64,000 nt of DNA from Treponema sp. (lineage in GTDB: Bacteria; Spirochaetota; Spirochaetia; Treponematales; Treponemataceae). Below the pieces are notes generated by a model. It saw only the letters and a program-made list of their open reading frames with translations. It had not been told where the DNA came from and did not search any database. The stretch is from contig JAFLSO010000001.1 in assembly GCA_022510925.1 (NCBI GenBank), forward strand, positions 124,001 to 188,000. Direction: 5' to 3'. The translations under genes and the position numbers were made by a program. Below, in pieces: positions 55,539 to 64,000 of the stretch (positions are counted from its first letter, which is position 1; every line of letters starts with the position of its first letter).

Positions 55539-57626
55539 ATGGAAAAAAAAACTGGTGTTGTGGTTCCTCTCGCCGCCCTTTACACAAAGGAATGCGCCGC
55601 TGTGGGTGATTTTCTGGCACTTAAACCGTTCGCTGACTTCTGCAAGAAAGCGGGCTTAAGCATAATTCAGCTGCTTCCTGTGAACGACACGGGCACGCAT
55701 TCATCGCCTTACTCAGGTCTTTCCGCGTTCGCCCTGCATCCCATGTACATCCGCCTGGAGGCACTGCCGGAATTTGACGACGCCATGAAAAATGACAAAG
55801 CGTTCGCCCAGGCGTACCGAGGTTTCATAAAGGAGCTCAAATATCAGCCTCGCTTCGATTACGCCAGGGTTTCTTCTGAGAAAGTGCGTCTGCTTCATCT
55901 TCTTTACGCTTACATAGACAAAAAAGTTTCAGGCAAGGCTAAAAAGTCATCTTCCCGCGCCGCCGTTAACGAGGTTACCCTTGAGGCCGGGGATTCTTTT
56001 TCAGCGCAGTTTAACGCCAGCCTGGACCGCTTTGTAAAGGAGAATCCATGGGTCATTCCTTACGCCGTTTTTAAGAATCTTAAGGATGCGGCCATGCAGG
56101 CGTCATGGAAAAGCTGGGATGAGAATCTGCGGCATGTTACCCGCGACCAGATACAGCTGCGGTGGGCGAACAGGGCGCTGCGCACGAGCCATAATTTTTT
56201 TGTGTGGTGCCAGATGCGGGCTGCGGAGCAGTTCTCGGAAAGCTCCGGGTATGTGCGAGGGCTGGGCATTACGCTTAAGGGCGACATCCCCATACTTATG
56301 AACGAGGACAGCGCCGACTGCTGGGCTTATCCTGAATTCTTCAATCAGGAGCTTAGGGCGGGAAGCCCCCCTGACGGAGAGAATCCCGTGGGGCAGAACT
56401 GGGGATTCCCCACCTACAACTGGACCAGCATAGCCGCTGACGGATACTCCTGGTGGAGGACGCGCGTGCAGGTGGCGGCGCGTTATTATGATGCGTTCCG
56501 CATAGATCATATACTGGGATTTTTCAGGATATGGGCGGTTCCCGAAAAGGACACCACCGCTTTTCTGGGACACACCGAGCCGTGCAGGACCATATCCCGC
56601 GCGGAGCTTAACGATGCGGGATTCTCTGACGACAGGATAAGATGGCTTTCCCGTCCGCACGTGCCCACCGGCCTTGTGGAGGACATAACATGGAACCATG
56701 ACGAGGCGGTGTCTGACCTTGAGAAAGTCTGCGAGCGGGTGGGCGGCGAGGAGCTGTGGCTGTTTAAAGAGGAGCTTTTAAGTGACGGCGGGCTTTATTC
56801 TGTAAGGTTCCATGAGGATGAGAGAAAAGACTCCGATGTGCGGAACGCGCTTATTCTTAAATGGCGTGACAGGGCCCTCATAGAATTAAAGAAGGATGTG
56901 TTTGTTCCCGTCTACAATTATGAGTCTAGCACCGCGTGGAGAAGCCTGAGCGATGATGAGCGCCGGAAACTTTCCGGGCTGTTTGAGGAGTGTGGCAGGG
57001 CGCAGGACGCTCTGTGGAGGGAGCAGGCCATGAACGTGCTTGGTCCCATAGTGTCCGCGAGCAAAATGATACCGTGCGCGGAGGATTTGGGCGCGAACCT
57101 CAGGGTGCTCCCGGAGGTGCTTAAAGAACTTAACATACTGTCTCTGAAAGTCATAAGATGGAACCGCGACTGGGCGGAGAAAGGGCAGCCGTTCTATGAT
57201 TTCTCAGATTACCCGGAGATGAGCGTGTCCACCACATCGGTGCATGACTCAAGCACGCTGCGCCAATGGTGGAATGAGGAGAAGAATTCTGCGGAGGCTT
57301 ACATCGCCATGTGCCGCTCGTCAGGCACGGCGGAAAATCTTCCTGAGGCATCGGCGGACTTTAACGCGGACATAGCGCAGTTCGTTCTTTCTGCGGCGGC
57401 ATGCAGCGCAAGCGCGTGGCTCATAAATCCCATGCAGGACTATTTGTATCTGGAGCAGAGATATTATCTGGAGGACGCGCAGAGCGAGCGCATAAATGTC
57501 CCCGGCTCCGTGAATGATTTTAACTGGACGTACAGGCTGCCTGTGAGCATAGAGGAGCTTTCGTCCGACGAGTCCCTTGTGCAAAAAATAAATTCCTTGG
57601 TACGTATACATGATGAAAAGCGATAG
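55539..57626 (+). CDS. malQ: 4-alpha-glucanotransferase (amylomaltase)
   Basis: GH77 enzyme, 695 residues; transfers alpha-1,4-glucan segments and releases glucose. N-terminal VPLAALYTKECAAVGDF, then GTHSSPYSGLSAFALHP, RIDHILGFFRIWAVPE (catalytic Asp region), MIPCAEDLGANL (Glu) and TTSVHDSSTLRQWW (Asp). The extra N-terminal-side insertions make it longer than the classic 500 residues. No clear Shine-Dalgarno. The next gene, a GH13 protein, starts ten bases later with GGAGA, so the two form a glucan-metabolism unit. Confidence 0.92.
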   Translation: MEKKTGVVVPLAALYTKECAAVGDFLALKPFADFCKKAGLSIIQLLPVNDTGTHSSPYSGLSAFALHPMYIRLEALPEFDDAMKNDKAFAQAYRGFIKELKYQPRFDYARVSSEKVRLLHLLYAYIDKKVSGKAKKSSSRAAVNEVTLEAGDSFSAQFNASLDRFVKENPWVIPYAVFKNLKDAAMQASWKSWDENLRHVTRDQIQLRWANRALRTSHNFFVWCQMRAAEQFSESSGYVRGLGITLKGDIPILMNEDSADCWAYPEFFNQELRAGSPPDGENPVGQNWGFPTYNWTSIAADGYSWWRTRVQVAARYYDAFRIDHILGFFRIWAVPEKDTTAFLGHTEPCRTISRAELNDAGFSDDRIRWLSRPHVPTGLVEDITWNHDEAVSDLEKVCERVGGEELWLFKEELLSDGGLYSVRFHEDERKDSDVRNALILKWRDRALIELKKDVFVPVYNYESSTAWRSLSDDERRKLSGLFEECGRAQDALWREQAMNVLGPIVSASKMIPCAEDLGANLRVLPEVLKELNILSLKVIRWNRDWAEKGQPFYDFSDYPEMSVSTTSVHDSSTLRQWWNEEKNSAEAYIAMCRSSGTAENLPEASADFNADIAQFVLSAAACSASAWLINPMQDYLYLEQRYYLEDAQSERINVPGSVNDFNWTYRLPVSIEELSSDESLVQKINSLVRIHDEKR

Positions 57627-57635
57627 GAGAACAAT

Positions 57636-60600
57636 ATGACGGAAAATTTCATGAGAATCTCTTACAATGAGTTCCACATCAGCCGTGCCGTGCGCGATGC
57701 ATGCGGCTTTGACCAGTCTTTGTTCGCTTCAAGCGGCAATGTGATTTTCGCGAACTTTAAGGCGGTCCAGAAATTCCAGCTTAAGCTTAACGCACTGTTT
57801 GACGCGCGCGACGAGAAAGAGAAGCGCGTCTCCGCCGGCAGCATAAATGCCATGGGCCTTATAGACGAGATTTTCCACTATGTGTGCATGCTTTACCGCC
57901 GTGACAAAAAGCCGGACGCGTTTAAAAATCTGCTGGCCGACCTGGACACGTATTTCGGCAGGGATGCGGTGGACGAGCTTCTTCTGCAGTTCATGGATGA
58001 ATTCCCGCCGACCGAGGTTTATCAGAAAAAACTCACAAGCAAGGATTATCTTTTTCAGGACTGCTTTGACGAGGGCACCAAAAGGCAGCGCAGCAACCGC
58101 GAGCAGGTTCTGGAGGAGCTTATACTTCTTCACCTTGCCAATGAGAATCCCGCTTTTCATCCTTTCCAGATTTTGTTTGACGACAGAAAGCTTTCCTTAA
58201 ATCCCAATTACATAAAAGTCTGGAACCAGATAAAGGCTTACTTCCTGACCCTGCCTGTGTTCGGGCCCAAGAACAATGATCTTATAAGCATGCTTAAGGA
58301 GCCTGTGAACGCATCTCCCACGTCTCTGAAAGGCCAGCTTGATTACATACGCACTTACTGGGCGGATTTGCTCGGAGAATGGCTCAGACGGCTTTTGGAG
58401 GGCATAGACACTTTGAGCGAGGAGGAGAAGGCCGCATGGCATCCTACTAACGGCGGAAGCGCGGATATGATGCCCCCTGACTACAACAGCCTTCTTAAGG
58501 AGTATGAGAGGTTCAGCCCTGACAGGGAGTGGATGCCCCGTGTGGTCCTTATGGCCAAGACAGTGCTTGTGTGGCTCTATCAGCTTTCCAAAAAGTATAA
58601 CCGCGAGATTACCAGGCTGGACCAGATTCCCGATGAGGAGCTGGACCTGCTCCATAACCAGGGATTCACCGGGCTGTGGCTCATAGGCTTGTGGGAGCGC
58701 AGCTACGCGTCAAGGCGCATAAAGCAAATTAACGGAAACCCCGAGGCGGCCGCGAGCGCTTACTCACTTCTGGACTACGACATTGCGTGGAATTTAGGCG
58801 GATGGGACGCCCTGGACAATCTGAGGAGAAGATGCTGGGCACGCGGAATAAGGCTTGCGAGCGACATGGTTCCGAACCACACCGGCATGGACGGCAGATG
58901 GGTCATAGAGCATCCCGACCGTTTTATAAGCACCAGGGACTGCCCGTTCAATTACAGTTTCAGCGGCGAGAATTTAAGCCAGGATTCCCGCGTCTCAATC
59001 TATCTGGAGGACAATTACTACAACAAAACGGACTGCGCCGTATGCTTTAAGCGCGTGGACAACCAGACCGGGGACGTGACATATATTTATCACGGAAATG
59101 ACGGTACGGGCATGCCGTGGAACGACACCGCGCAGATAGACTTCCTGAACCCCGAGGCCCGCGAGGCCGTCATACAGAAAATAATGCTTGTGGCGCGCAA
59201 TTTCCCCATCATAAGGTTTGACGCCGCCATGGTGCTGGCTAAAAAACACATACGCCGCCTGTGGTATCCTGAGCCCGGCCACGGAGGAGACATAGCCAGC
59301 CGCAGCCGCTGGGCGCTCACGAACGAGGAATTCGAGGAGCGCATACCGAACGAATTCTGGCGTGAGGTGGTGGACCGCTGTGCTGAGGAGATGCCGGACA
59401 CCCTGCTCCTTGCGGAGGCGTTCTGGATGATGGAGGGCTACTTCACACGCACTTTAGGAATGCACCGCGTGTACAACAGCGCTTTCATGAACATGCTCAA
59501 AAAAGAGGAGAACCAGAAGTACCGCGACACCGTCAAGAACACCATAAAATTCGACCCGCAGATTCTTAAGCGCTACGTGAACTTCATGAACAATCCTGAC
59601 GAGGAGACCGCCGTGGCGCAGTTCGGCCGCGGAGACAAATACTTCGGCGTGTGCACCCTCATGGTCACCATGCCGGGGCTCCCCATGTTCGGCCACGGCC
59701 AGCTTGAGGGCTTTGAGGAAAAGTACGGAATGGAGTACACGCGCGCATACCGTGACGAGCAGGTGGACCAGGGCCTTTATGACCGGCACTGGAGGGATAT
59801 TTTCCCGCTCATGCACAAGCGCTATCTTTTTGCCGGCGTGGAGAACTTTTTGTTCTACGATGTGTGGAGCAACGGTGCGGTGAACGAGAACGTGTTCGCG
59901 TACTCAAACGGAATAAACGGCGAGAACACAATCGTCTTCTACAACAACAAATATGAGCGCGCGGAAGGCTGGATAAGGCAGAGCTGTGAGTATGCCGTTA
60001 AGACAGGCAGCGGGGAAAATGACAAGCGCATGGAGAGCCGTTCCCTTGCGGAGGGACTGGGCCTCACGTCCGGGGCGGACCATTACTGCATTTTCCGCGA
60101 GCACAGGAACGGCCTCTGGTACGTGCGTAAAAGCGATGACATAATCAACGGCGGCATGTATGTGGCCCTTAACGGATTCGAGTACCAGGTTTACCTGGAC
60201 GCGCATCAGGTTGTGGACGATGCGGACGGTAAATATTGGCATCTGCACGAGATGCTGAAGGGCTCAGGTGTGCCTGACCTGGAGGTGGCGTGGCAGGAGT
60301 ACCGCTACAAGGACCTGTACGCGGCGCTCTCAGAATTCATCACGCCGGAATTCCTTGAGAAAATACACACCATGTTCACGCCTGTGGCGGTGCTTAAGGC
60401 GGAGAAAATCCCCGCAGTAACGCCTAAGGCGCTTTACGAAGAGATAAAGGATGCCGCCATAGCCTATTACACTGCCGAGGCTAAATTCGCCGCAGAGACG
60501 CAGAAGTCCGGCGGCGCTAAAACTAAAGTCTCTCCCAAAGTGGGCACGCAGAAAGAGGCGCGCATGACTGAGAAATCAGCGGCGCTGGCACCAGACAAGC

Positions 60601-61964
60601 GTTTCGAGGCGTTCTGCAAGCAGATTGACTATCTTTACAGCACCACGGCGAGCGCGCAGGGAGTGGGAAAGACCGCCACGGAGGGAACCCGCACCCGCAC
60701 AAGGACATCAAGCTCCGCGTCCAAGGTGACGTTCGACAACGTGATTTACGAGGGACTGTCAGAGAACAGGAATTCCGCCGAGATACTGGTGGCGTTCGCG
60801 GCCGTATCTTCCGCGGGCAGCGAGAACTGCCTTAAGTGGGGCTACGACAGAAAACTGTGCGAGCTGATGGCGCGTAAGGTGTCGCTTTACGGCGGAGAGA
60901 AGGACACGTTCAGGCGGCTCTTCATCTGCATGAAAATCCGTGACATGAACTTTGGCGCGGCAAGCCAGGCCAAGTCCGCTTACGATGCGGCCAGGCTCCT
61001 TGTGGACGGCGACTGCTCATGGCTTCTTGCGGGCGTGAACGAGTTTAACGGAATCAAGTGGTTCAACAAAGAGGTGATAGAGACCACCATGTGGTATGCG
61101 TTCGCGGCCGTGGTTATGTACAGCCCGCGCATTTTGCGTGAGCAGATTTACCGCCTGTACAGGACCCTTAACGCGGCAAAGGAAAGCTCGGAGTATCAGT
61201 GCCAGAAATTCACGGACGCTCTTAAACCCGCCAAGGCCTCCAGAGCCTCGGGGACTTCCGGTGCGGTTAAGACCGCAAAGACCGCGGAGAAATCAACTGC
61301 GGAAGCTAAGGTTGCTAAGTCAGAGACTGCCAAGTCCGCTAAAACAGAGAAATCTAAATCCGCCGCGGCGCCCAAAACCAAAACCTCCAGGACGGCCGGT
61401 AAAAGCGCGTCTGAGCCTAAGTCGGAGAAATCTGCGTCAAAGTCCGGGACTGTAAAGTCTGCGGCAAAAGGCAAGGCTTCCGCCAAGGAGACCGCCGCTA
61501 AGACTGAGAAGACCAAAAAAGCGTCTGCCTCTTCCGTAAAGAAAACCGCGTCCGTCTCCAAGGCCGCTAAAACTGTAAAAGAGGAGAAGCCTAAGAAAGC
61601 CTCTGGCGCGGTTAAGGCCAAGACCTCTAAGGCATCGGAGAAAACCACTGTGGCCGTCAAGTCCGCGAAGGCAGAGAAGTCTAAATCCGCTGCGGCGTCC
61701 AAAACCAAAATCTCCAAAACGGCCGGTAAAAGCGCGTCTGAGCCTAAGGCAGAGAAGTCCGCGTCAAAGTCCAGGACTGTAAAGTCTGCGGCAAAGGAGA
61801 AAACAGCAAAGACAGAGAAAACAAAGAAGGCGTCCGCTTCCGCCGCAAAAAAGACTTCCGCCTCATCTGCAGGAGCGAAAGCCTCTAAAGCTAAGACAGG
61901 GACTTCTGCCGCGAAGAAGACTAAAAAATCCTCAGCAGGTTCAAAGAGTTCAAAACAGAAATAA
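57636..61964 (+). CDS. Very large GH13 alpha-amylase-family protein with Lys/Ala/Ser tail
   Basis: 1442 residues. The N-terminal about 320 residues are helical and unassigned. The GH13 barrel (about 330-740) carries region I DMVPNHTG, region II RFDAAMVL (nucleophile Asp), region III LLLAEAFW (Glu); region IV, normally NHD, reads NPDEETA, so the transition-state His is missing. Then a beta domain and a second alpha-helical region (about 1040-1190). The last about 240 residues are lysine-, alanine- and serine-rich low complexity with two near-copies of one block (61345-61475 and 61672-61802), like histone H1 tails. No signal peptide. GGAGA Shine-Dalgarno. Transcribed with malQ. The 3' end overlaps the thrC-like gene by 44 bases. 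Confidence 0.85.
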   Translation: MTENFMRISYNEFHISRAVRDACGFDQSLFASSGNVIFANFKAVQKFQLKLNALFDARDEKEKRVSAGSINAMGLIDEIFHYVCMLYRRDKKPDAFKNLLADLDTYFGRDAVDELLLQFMDEFPPTEVYQKKLTSKDYLFQDCFDEGTKRQRSNREQVLEELILLHLANENPAFHPFQILFDDRKLSLNPNYIKVWNQIKAYFLTLPVFGPKNNDLISMLKEPVNASPTSLKGQLDYIRTYWADLLGEWLRRLLEGIDTLSEEEKAAWHPTNGGSADMMPPDYNSLLKEYERFSPDREWMPRVVLMAKTVLVWLYQLSKKYNREITRLDQIPDEELDLLHNQGFTGLWLIGLWERSYASRRIKQINGNPEAAASAYSLLDYDIAWNLGGWDALDNLRRRCWARGIRLASDMVPNHTGMDGRWVIEHPDRFISTRDCPFNYSFSGENLSQDSRVSIYLEDNYYNKTDCAVCFKRVDNQTGDVTYIYHGNDGTGMPWNDTAQIDFLNPEAREAVIQKIMLVARNFPIIRFDAAMVLAKKHIRRLWYPEPGHGGDIASRSRWALTNEEFEERIPNEFWREVVDRCAEEMPDTLLLAEAFWMMEGYFTRTLGMHRVYNSAFMNMLKKEENQKYRDTVKNTIKFDPQILKRYVNFMNNPDEETAVAQFGRGDKYFGVCTLMVTMPGLPMFGHGQLEGFEEKYGMEYTRAYRDEQVDQGLYDRHWRDIFPLMHKRYLFAGVENFLFYDVWSNGAVNENVFAYSNGINGENTIVFYNNKYERAEGWIRQSCEYAVKTGSGENDKRMESRSLAEGLGLTSGADHYCIFREHRNGLWYVRKSDDIINGGMYVALNGFEYQVYLDAHQVVDDADGKYWHLHEMLKGSGVPDLEVAWQEYRYKDLYAALSEFITPEFLEKIHTMFTPVAVLKAEKIPAVTPKALYEEIKDAAIAYYTAEAKFAAETQKSGGAKTKVSPKVGTQKEARMTEKSAALAPDKRFEAFCKQIDYLYSTTASAQGVGKTATEGTRTRTRTSSSASKVTFDNVIYEGLSENRNSAEILVAFAAVSSAGSENCLKWGYDRKLCELMARKVSLYGGEKDTFRRLFICMKIRDMNFGAASQAKSAYDAARLLVDGDCSWLLAGVNEFNGIKWFNKEVIETTMWYAFAAVVMYSPRILREQIYRLYRTLNAAKESSEYQCQKFTDALKPAKASRASGTSGAVKTAKTAEKSTAEAKVAKSETAKSAKTEKSKSAAAPKTKTSRTAGKSASEPKSEKSASKSGTVKSAAKGKASAKETAAKTEKTKKASASSVKKTASVSKAAKTVKEEKPKKASGAVKAKTSKASEKTTVAVKSAKAEKSKSAAASKTKISKTAGKSASEPKAEKSASKSRTVKSAAKEKTAKTEKTKKASASAAKKTSASSAGAKASKAKTGTSAAKKTKKSSAGSKSSKQK
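61345..61475 (+). repeat. Internal duplication in the GH13 tail, copy 1
   Basis: About 130 bases nearly identical to 61672-61802 at an offset of 327 bases (109 codons), in frame, encoding the Lys/Ser/Ala-rich block KSASEP. Confidence 0.75.
61672..61802 (+). repeat. Internal duplication in the GH13 tail, copy 2
   Basis: Partner of 61345-61475. The two copies differ mainly at third positions and by a few substitutions. Confidence 0.75.
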
Positions 61965-63252
61965 GGGCTTCCTGGTCGCCTGGCTTAATTGCCGGGCGGC
62001 CGGTCTCTGTCGTCTCAAACGCGCGGCCCAGCTCCCCGTCCATTACGGGCGTCTCACCGGTGTTGTGCCGTATGAAATCCACGTCCAGCGACGGGGCGTT
62101 GCAAGACACCAGCACCACAGCGCCGTCCTCATCTTTGGTTTTGTCAGTGCGCATTAGCGTGGCGGCATAGGCGGCAGAAAGGTCAGAGTCCGCGTAAATG
62201 CCGTACTTCACGAACAGCTCCTTGCATGCGCTCTCTTTCTGCTCTTTAGTTATGTTGGCGGGATAAACAAAGCTCCTCAGCATAAGCGCGTTCGCTCTGA
62301 ATATGTGCTCCAGGCGCTCTATGTTAAGCGGGTCGGACGGGTCCGCCTTTATGCGGTGCTCCAGCGGAACTATGCTGTCGGGCATCATGCAGTTTCCCTT
62401 TAGGTCCTGCAGCAGATACGGAGTGGAGGGCAGGATGAAGCCGTTCACCGGCAGGGCAAGCCTCCAGCTGTACAGGCCCGAGACCAGCTGCCCGTAATTC
62501 CCCGCCCCGAGCGCGTAATAAATGTCGCCCGAGATATGCTTTTTAAGGCGCGAGAAAGCGAACGTGTAGAAGAATGCCTGCGGCAGAAGCCTTCCGATGT
62601 TCGCCGTGTTTGCCACGGTAAGATTGTATTTCTCCACCAGGCTCCTCTGGGCAAAGATGTCGCGCACCAGATTGTGGCAGTCCTCCTCCGTGCCGTCCAC
62701 TTCCACAGGATACAGCGCCCCGCCGTTCCACACAAAGTCCGACTCTTGTATTCCGCGCAGTTTTCCTTTGGGGCATACAAGCACGCTGGTAACAAGTCTC
62801 TTGCCGCGCAACGCGCTTGCCATGCACGCTCCCATCTCACCGCTTGTGGCGTCCAGAAGAATTGATTTCTCAGAGTCCATGGTCAGTATGGTCTCAAGCG
62901 TGGCGGTAAGATAGGAGATGCCGTAATCGCGGAAAGTGCCGGTCGCTCCATGATAGAGCTCCAGCAAAAAAAGGTTGGAGTCCAAGCGCTTAAGTACCGG
63001 GTCCACGGGGAACGCTTTTGTGGCTATGGCCTCGCATATAATCGGGCTGAATTCTTCGTTTATGAGCGCGGACGTAAGGGTGCCCGCCAGGTTCGCGAAA
63101 GAAGTGCTCTCATTCGCGTATAAAATCCATCTGCGTAAATCCTCCGCGTTATCAGACGGAACATAAAGTCCGCCGTCCTGCGGCAGGCAATCCAAGACGG
63201 CCTGCTTAAAGCTTACTTCTCTGGAACTGTCACGAGTGCTAACAAAACGCAT
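61921..63252 (-). CDS. thrC: Threonine-synthase-like protein lacking the PLP lysine
   Basis: 443 residues, with the threonine-synthase layout: MRFVSTRD, QDGGLYVPSD, then the PLP-lysine motif, which normally reads HGPT-x-FKD but here HGATGTFRD (Arg108, codon CGC at 62929-62931). The SGDTG-type motif reads SGEMG. The later phosphate-binding Gly loop GAGNYGQ is retained. Schiff-base formation looks impossible, so the protein is either a divergent non-PLP relative, a regulatory protein or the gene is degenerate. The frame is open over its full length. Predicted leaderless, with TATAAT ending five bases before the ATG. The 3' end overlaps the GH13 gene. Confidence 0.8.
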   Translation of the reverse strand: MRFVSTRDSSREVSFKQAVLDCLPQDGGLYVPSDNAEDLRRWILYANESTSFANLAGTLTSALINEEFSPIICEAIATKAFPVDPVLKRLDSNLFLLELYHGATGTFRDYGISYLTATLETILTMDSEKSILLDATSGEMGACMASALRGKRLVTSVLVCPKGKLRGIQESDFVWNGGALYPVEVDGTEEDCHNLVRDIFAQRSLVEKYNLTVANTANIGRLLPQAFFYTFAFSRLKKHISGDIYYALGAGNYGQLVSGLYSWRLALPVNGFILPSTPYLLQDLKGNCMMPDSIVPLEHRIKADPSDPLNIERLEHIFRANALMLRSFVYPANITKEQKESACKELFVKYGIYADSDLSAAYAATLMRTDKTKDEDGAVVLVSCNAPSLDVDFIRHNTGETPVMDGELGRAFETTETGRPAIKPGDQEALISVLNSLNLLRIF

Positions 63253-63257
63253 GGCTC

Positions 63258-63263
63258 ATTATA
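63258..63263 (-). promoter_or_regulatory. -10 box of the thrC-like gene
   Basis: Minus strand TATAAT, five bases (GAGCC), ATG at 63252. No Shine-Dalgarno, weak -35. Confidence 0.5.
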
Positions 63264-63413
63264 ACATTCAGAAAAACATTCTTCTATAGGTTTGAGGATA
63301 AAAGTTTTCCGGAACGCCACGTGATATTTTAGAAATGATAGTATTATTCAGACTAAAAATAGGATAATTAAGACTTTTTCTGATAAAAATCCGAGGAAAA
63401 AATATAAAATTCG

Positions 63414-63442
63414 TTGCACTGGAAAAAAATCACCTATATACT
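63414..63442 (+). promoter_or_regulatory. Promoter of the acyl-CoA synthetase
   Basis: TTGCAC, 17-base spacer, TATACT. Leader about 41 bases with GGAGG ahead of the ATG at 63491. The gap 63253-63413 between the two genes is AT-rich and holds no gene. Confidence 0.65.
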
Positions 63443-63490
63443 ACAGGTATCTTACAAAAATCCGTTTTTTGTCATTTTGGAGGTACTCCT

Positions 63491-64000
63491 ATGGAGCAGG
63501 AAAAAACACTTCCCAAACTTATGCGGAGATCGGCGCAGCGCTGGCCCGAGATAAACGCGCAGTACTCGCGCACTAAGACAGGCGATTTTATTCCCACTAA
63601 CTATCATGACATGTTTCAGAACGCGCTGAATTTCTCCGGCGCGCTTTTAAAGCTGGGGATAAAGAGGGGCGACACCATAGGCCTCATAAGCGACAACCGC
63701 AAGGAATGGGAGCAGGCGGACATAGGTCTGCTTTCCATAGGGGCGGTGGACTCTCCGCGCGGCTGCGATGCCACCGAGAGCGAGCTTTCCTACATCCTCT
63801 CCTTCGCGGAGTGCCGGACGGTAATCCTTGAGAATTCCACGCAGGTAAAGAAAATTGTGAACATAAAGGATAAGATTCCTTCCGTGAAAACCCTGATCAG
63901 TTTTGATGAGGTGGAGGACACGCTTAAGGAGTCATGCGAGCAGTGCGGCTTTAGTCTTTTTCTGTTCGATGACCTTGTGAAGGAGGGCCTCCAGTGGAGG
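63491..64000 (+). CDS. Long-chain acyl-CoA synthetase (AMP-forming), N-terminal part
   Basis: First 170 residues of a gene running off the right edge. Reads MEQEKTLPKLMRRSAQRWPE, then TNYHDMFQNALNFSGALLKLG, KRGDTIGLISDNRKEWEQAD, LLSIGAVDSPRGCDATESEL, YILSFAECRTVILE. This is the typical N-terminal domain of FadD-like AMP-binding synthetases that activate fatty acids; adenylation motifs lie beyond the window. GGAGG Shine-Dalgarno and own promoter. Confidence 0.88.
   Translation, partial: MEQEKTLPKLMRRSAQRWPEINAQYSRTKTGDFIPTNYHDMFQNALNFSGALLKLGIKRGDTIGLISDNRKEWEQADIGLLSIGAVDSPRGCDATESELSYILSFAECRTVILENSTQVKKIVNIKDKIPSVKTLISFDEVEDTLKESCEQCGFSLFLFDDLVKEGLQWR

Overview
The window looks like an ordinary chromosomal stretch of a spirochaete, most likely a Treponema-type, host-associated anaerobe with a GC content somewhat above 50%. 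This placement is an inference. It rests on the gene set (dedicated CheB and CheR, a FliL-like protein, Trk potassium uptake, cytoplasmic 4-alpha-glucanotransferase and glycosidase, several large proteins of spirochaetal type without known function) and on the mix of outer-membrane and lipoprotein genes. No rRNA, tRNA, CRISPR, insertion sequence or prophage was seen. About 50 protein genes fill over 90% of the sequence.

Layout. 1-2.8 kb (+): end of a branched-chain amino-acid ABC transporter (livM-livG-livF) and a CBS-ACT protein. 2.9-6.6 kb (-): pyrG-lptC-lptA-lptB. 6.8-8.8 kb (-): polyprenyl synthase, TPR protein and RseC-like protein with ATGA overlaps. 9.0-21.6 kb (+): trkA-trkH-gph, mutS2, argR, pgi, a membrane protein, an ABC-F ATPase, hisC. 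21.6-33.1 kb (-): SUMF1-type exported protein, corA, a 644-residue unknown, cheB, cheR, an M23 peptidase, rlmE, an anti-sigma/ECF sigma pair, fliL-like, hflX. 33.2-42.9 kb: a sensor-like membrane protein, a thioesterase, a 517-residue unknown, a U32 protein, ssb, an Ig-like lipoprotein and a GerMN protein. 43-49.9 kb: AICAR transformylase, S41 protease, rsmE, a WecG/TagA-type glycosyltransferase, a sigma54-activator-like ATPase, a TrmJ-like methyltransferase and an SDR. 50-55.3 kb (+): lipoprotein, STAS-zinc-ribbon protein, a pair of large membrane proteins, a PTS EIIA-type protein. 55.5-64 kb: malQ, a giant GH13 protein with a lysine-rich tail, a threonine-synthase-like gene (-) and the start of an acyl-CoA synthetase.

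Main observations. (1) Many genes have a good sigma70 -10 box ending exactly six bases (range five to seven) before the ATG, often with a -35 box at a 17-base spacing, and no ribosome-binding site. This predicts widespread leaderless transcription and fixes many start codons. (2) The Ig-like lipoprotein carries a nine-C tract just after its lipobox, and both alternative frames stop within five codons: a probable phase-variation switch. (3) The CTP synthase has Asp in place of the glutaminase nucleophile Cys. (4) The threonine-synthase-like protein has Arg in place of the PLP lysine. (5) The GH13 protein ends in about 240 residues of histone-H1-like Lys/Ala/Ser sequence containing a recent internal duplication.

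Coordinates and translations were read by eye. Family calls come from motif recognition, not database searches.
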